DNA of 64,000 bases from assembly GCA_036417435.1 (NCBI GenBank), contig CM070916.1, positions 19,946,552 through 20,010,551 of the forward strand, written 5' to 3'. Shown piece by piece: positions 59,758-64,000 of the stretch (position 1 is the first letter of the stretch; each line of letters starts with the position of its first letter). Both the position numbers and the translations under genes were made by a program. The notes beneath the pieces were generated by a model. That model was not told where the DNA came from and searched no databases. It saw nothing but the letters and a program-made list of their open reading frames with translations. Origin of the DNA: Inia geoffrensis (lineage: Eukaryota > Chordata > Mammalia > Artiodactyla > Iniidae).

Positions 59758-61994
59758 CTGTGAAGGCTGAATGGAACACATCTCTTTTGCTGGATTTACC
59801 TTGAGGGATGACAATCTATAACCTCTGCCTTATGACTTAGTTCGAAAGCAGTCTGACCCCTGAAGCCTTCTTGGATAATGCAATTCATTCCGCTTTCTAC
59901 TTCCTTTACATTTTGTGCTCATTTATGTATTCATTCATTCAGCATTTGCCCAGAACTTACTGAGTAGCAGGCACTGTGCTAGGGACGTGCACAGATTAAG
60001 ATGTACCGTCCAGAACCTTTAGTTAAGTTCTTTTGCTATTATTTGTGCTGCTCATAGCATTTGAGAGTTTTGGAGCTGGAAGATGCCCTCAAGAGTCACA
60101 ATTATTTTGATCATCCTATCACACAAATGAGCACTTTATCAGTATCTCGTGCATTTCTTTTGTTTATTGTTTCATTTGGTGATGCATTGTCTCTATAAAA
60201 CATCTTTATGCCCCTGGTACAGAACAGTATCTTGTATATTTCTGTACCTTTTTGGCACTTAGCTGGGTGTTGAATGCATGGTAAATGCTCAAGAAAGCCT
60301 TTATTTTTTCAGTTGATTGTTGGATTATGGAGAAAGTCTCACAATTAAAAAAAAAAATCTTACATAAAGACTGATGTGAAGTCCATCAGAATTTGCTCAT
60401 TCCTTGGAGGGAAAAAATTTGAACAGATGACTGTGTAGGGGAAGGAACAGGCTTTTGAATATGTTACTCTGTACAAGACACCTCAGAGGCCAAGCATCAG
60501 GGACAGAAAATGTTCATTGCTATGGTGTTGCAGGACACCATTATATTGCCTTTAAAAAGTACACATGGCCATGGGTGCAAGTTCATTTGTTCTTTGTGCA
60601 TGTTATTATATGAACACCGTGTTTGGGCAATTGAGAAGAAAAGAAAGGATATTTTTTTGCTCTTCGAGGTAAGCATTCTTTCTTCAGGATCACTGGATCA
60701 ATTACATGAACTACATAAAGGTCTGAATACTGCTTTCTGGAAGAGTAACCAAGCTGACATCTTGGTTACCTCTCTCTTTCCACAATATTTTAATTCTTGA
60801 AGCCAAAATGGTAGAGTTAAAGCTTTGGTGCCATAATTTAGTAAAAACTAATGAACTGTCTAGTAAATTTAATTAGTCCTGTCAGGTAACTGGCTGAATT
60901 TCAGCCTTCGAAAATTTCCAGAATTTTAATTTTCAGTACACGTGATGACTATTCCAATTTGAAGGGGTTAAGTGCTAGTTTACTGCATCTGAAATGGTGC
61001 CATTTAAAGAGGGATATATATATGTTCCTTGCATGCGCCTTTCACTCATCTTTTTTTTTCTTTTTTTTGGGGGGGGGAAAGTGTTAATTAGCAGAGAGGC
61101 CTACTTACATGGAACAAACAGACTTTATGCTGACCTAGATCTAGATTGTTTTATTTTATTTTCTCCCCCAAATCCCCAAATGAGGTGCAGCATCTCATTT
61201 TCATGAGGGTCTGGGGATAAGGGAGGATAAAGCAATCTCACGTTACATCAAACTCTCATGATTTGTTTAAACATTAAATTCCCCACAAATTAGGTTTTGG
61301 ATTAAATGATGAAAAAGGTTTCGGGGAAATGAATGCAAAGAAAGATGCACTTGTTTGGCTTAATGGTGGCTTCTGAGCTTTAAAGCCACACACAATGTAT
61401 TCCTAATGCTGGGTGGTTTGGTAGAAAGAGGGTCACGCTTTGTGATGGCAGGTGACTAACAGATGCAAATTCTTATCTCCATCCTTTTCTTTCTGGGTAA
61501 CTTGTATCTACTTCCTTTTCTCTTCTCACTGAGAAAGGAAGGGGATCCTTCCCTGACCCCCATGTTACTATAGATGATTTTTCATGCTGTACTGCAGAGA
61601 CCATTATGGCTTTTCAGGAGCCATAAACCGACTTAAGATCAAGAGAAAAGAACTTTCCTTTCCCTCAGCTCAGGGTCCCATGGTCTTACAGATACTGAGT
61701 AGATTCTTCCAATGCCTAAGACCCTCTGGTAGCTATTTTGGGCATTTCTACACCTTCTTAAGTTAAGGTTGGTGCCTCAGTGGCTTGGCACCTGAAGGAC
61801 TTCCCTACCATGGAACAATGGAGAGATAATTCCTAATTGGTCCATCCTGAGCTGGAGGGCTGTATCAGTTGGGTCTTGGAAGGAAACAGAAGCACAACTC
61901 AACTTCGGTTATTTGAAGATGATTCAATAAGGGACTTGATAGAAAGGTGAGAGCAGAATGGTGGACAAGAATAAGAAACGGTGCAGAAGTCAAA

Positions 61995-62232
61995 AAAGCG
62001 CATCCAGGGCTTCCCTGGTGGCGCCGTGGTTGGGAGTCCGCCTGCCGATGCAGGGGGCACGGGTTCGTGCCCTGGTCCGGGAGGATCCCACATGCCGCGG
62101 AGCGGCTGGGCCCGTGAGCCATGGCCGCTGAGCCTGCGCGTCCGGAGCCTGTGCTCCGCAACAGGAGAGACCGCAACAGTGAGAGGCCCGAATACCGCAA
62201 AAAACAAAACAAAAAAACCCCCCAAAAACACA
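61995..62232 (+). mobile_element. CHR-type SINE (short form), plus orientation
   Basis: Starts GGGCTTCCCTGGTGGCGCCG at 62008 and contains GGGTTCGTGCCCTGGTCCGG. It ends GAATACCGC with an A-rich tail. Near-identical flanks AAAGCGCATCCA (about 61995-62006) and AAAACACATCCA (about 62224-62235) are the probable target-site duplication. Confidence 0.95.
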
Positions 62233-63402
62233 TCCAAGGCCCCAGACTGCTTAGGCAGGACCCTGGTTTCCTGCCTCTTTGTTTTGTTTTCTTCCGTCTC
62301 CTTTCCTTGCCCTTTGTTCTCTATTTCTAAGCCTTCCTGATTCGTGTGGTTTAATTACCAGTGTTCCCTTGCCTCCTTGAAATCATCTGGCAAGTTTCTG
62401 AGACATCCACTGCTGACTCAAACCCATGAGGGAATTTCATGAGGAGATGATACCAGGATCCGATTCCCTTAAGTAATAGCCTCTCTCTGTTTCATGTCTA
62501 GTTAATTTGTTGAAATCCAAGACAGAGGGAGTTCGGGTGGCGGGTTAGGGTCACGTGGAGCCCAGATCCATGATACAGCCCCAGATTCACCCTCCTCCAG
62601 AGCTGTTCATAATTTAGCAGATATTCCCACTCAAGGCAAAGGATGATTACTATTTGACTTAGTTTATGGGGAAACGGAAGTAGGTTCCTCTGGGAAGGAT
62701 GTGGTTGAGTGAATCTGAGGTGCAATCACAGGCTCAGATGTGTTGTCTTATCTCTCTGGAGCCTTCCATTATGTATGCTCTTTCCTATGGCTTTGTTTTT
62801 CCACCAAAGGCTCTGGTGTACCAGAAAACCAGTGTATTTCAGTATCAGCATGGAATAGGGGCAACTTTATAAATTACCACCTCGTGGGGACTCACTCTAG
62901 GTGTGTTTTGCTTTCAGAAATTTTCATTAGGCAGGAGAGTGTAGAGGGATCACTGTGGTTCCCTGTCCCCAGGTGGTGTTTTTTTGCAAGCTTGGGAAAA
63001 AGTTGCCACATATATATACTTTTTCCCATGATTTTTAATTTTTACTGAGTTTCCTCTCCTTAGTTTCTTTTGGCTTTGACTGGATGCAGCTAACCTTTTT
63101 ATTTAGGAACCTTTTCAGTATTGCTTTTAAGGGTATACTTGAGACTTAATCCCCCCAGGACCTGGACCCAACTCGTTTAGAATTTTTATCCCCACTGTGT
63201 CCTCTGGGCTCCCAGAACTGCCTGTGATGATGCCCCCATGCAGCCTGTGTGCCCCTTACCTTCCTTCCCAGGCCCTTGTCTTCCACAAAAGATATTTGCT
63301 TTTTATTCTGTACATATCTGGAGGATTAATGGATCACTACTATGTACTTATGGGGACATAAATTCTCTTTCTCTCAGTAAAGAGAGAATACTGAGCGAGA
63401 GA

Positions 63403-63482
63403 GAATATATGTGTATATATGTGTGTGTGTGTATATATATAAATTTATATATATATGCTACATATATAGTGTATATGTATTT
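63403..63482. repeat. (TATG)n/(TG)n/(TA)n mixed AT-rich microsatellite
   Basis: Alternating TATATGTG, GTGTGTGTG and TATATATA runs over about 80 bp. Confidence 0.9.
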
Positions 63483-63668
63483 TAACAATGCCTTCTGGAG
63501 ACAATGCTGTAATTCAAAAAGAGAATTCTGTTGGCTCAAAGTGGGGAACACAGTGGGCTACCAAGAGAGATGTTTGGGGTCAGTGAGTCCCCTTCAAATG
63601 GCCCCATGCGTTAAGGCTGCTGTTTTGCCTTCTCCTAAGACTGAGCCTGGAGCTGAGCTATTCCCCAG

Positions 63669-63857
63669 CACAGCGGTTCTCACTTTCAGCTGCATATGGA
63701 ATCATCTGGGAAGTTTTAAAAACATTGGTGCCTGGGCCTGGACCACAGAGACGGCGATGAAATTAGTCCACCTGGGGCACAGACCAAGCATTGGGATTTT
63801 TCAAAACTGTCCACGTGATTCTAATATGTGGCCAAGACGGAAAAGCAGTGCTCCAGC
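63669..63857 (+). mobile_element. MER5A-like hAT-Charlie DNA transposon remnant
   Basis: CAGCGGTTCTCACTTTCAGCTGCATATGGAATC, TTGGTGCCTGGGCCTGGACC and GGGATTTTTCAAAACTG with GTGATTCTAATATGTGGCC follow the MER5A order nearly end to end. Confidence 0.88.
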
Positions 63858-64000
63858 AATAGGCTCTGAAGGAGAAGACGTCTACTGACAGGTACACAAA
63901 TGAGACGCAATCATCAGGTTATAGGAAGGTGGAAAGATAGTGTATTTTGAAGATGCGGAAGCGGAAATGTTTACCAATAATTTATTTTCTTGTGCGTCTT

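Noticed and set aside
59354..59779. Met-rich minus-strand and Ser-rich plus-strand frames
   Set aside because: Low-complexity translation of the CAT/CAC microsatellite.
63238..63888. 216-codon plus-strand frame at the right end
   Set aside because: It runs through a TATG microsatellite and a MER5A DNA transposon, so it is a chance frame.

Overview
The window is vertebrate nuclear DNA, most probably from a cetacean. There are no bacterial-type operons. Coding exons are short, carry GT/AG splice sites and sit in long introns. About ten tRNA-derived SINEs of the CHR type found in whales and dolphins are present, some with direct target-site duplications. Ruminant-type BovB and Bov-tA repeats were not recognised. 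The species is an inference from repeat content.

The one host protein-coding gene recognised is GPC6 (glypican-6), on the minus strand. The window holds its last three coding exons: exon 7 at 32795-32931, exon 8 at 20396-20571, and the coding part of exon 9 at 16464-16666. Their splice phases join exactly. Together they encode the C-terminal ~170 residues, including the Ser-Gly heparan sulfate attachment repeat and the GPI-anchor signal. Sequence above 32931 is therefore intron 6. A 3' UTR of uncertain length runs down from 16463 through an unusually repeat-poor ~5 kb. The first ~11 kb lies downstream of the gene.

The left end (1 to about 6325) is a minus-strand LINE-1 that looks unusually well preserved. 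It has a 5' UTR with a 38-bp tandem repeat, an open 301-aa ORF1, and an ORF2 that I read open from its ATG at 3526 to the window edge (1175 codons). The endonuclease, reverse-transcriptase and Cys-rich motifs sit at canonical spacing. A second minus-strand LINE-1 (about 50598-54897, in GPC6 intron 6) is a decayed copy with frameshifts, a lost endonuclease Asp, and both ends missing.

The rest is intronic or intergenic DNA. It holds older LINE-1 and L2 3' ends, MIRs, MLT1-type LTRs, hAT-Charlie DNA transposon remnants, microsatellites and a perfect CTCF core motif at 48394-48407. No RNA genes, CRISPR arrays or prokaryotic systems were seen. The strongest candidates for follow-up are the apparently intact LINE-1 and its tandem-repeat promoter. 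Secondary ones are the repeat-poor 3' UTR region, the CTCF motif, and a 14-bp-arm hairpin element inside an L2.
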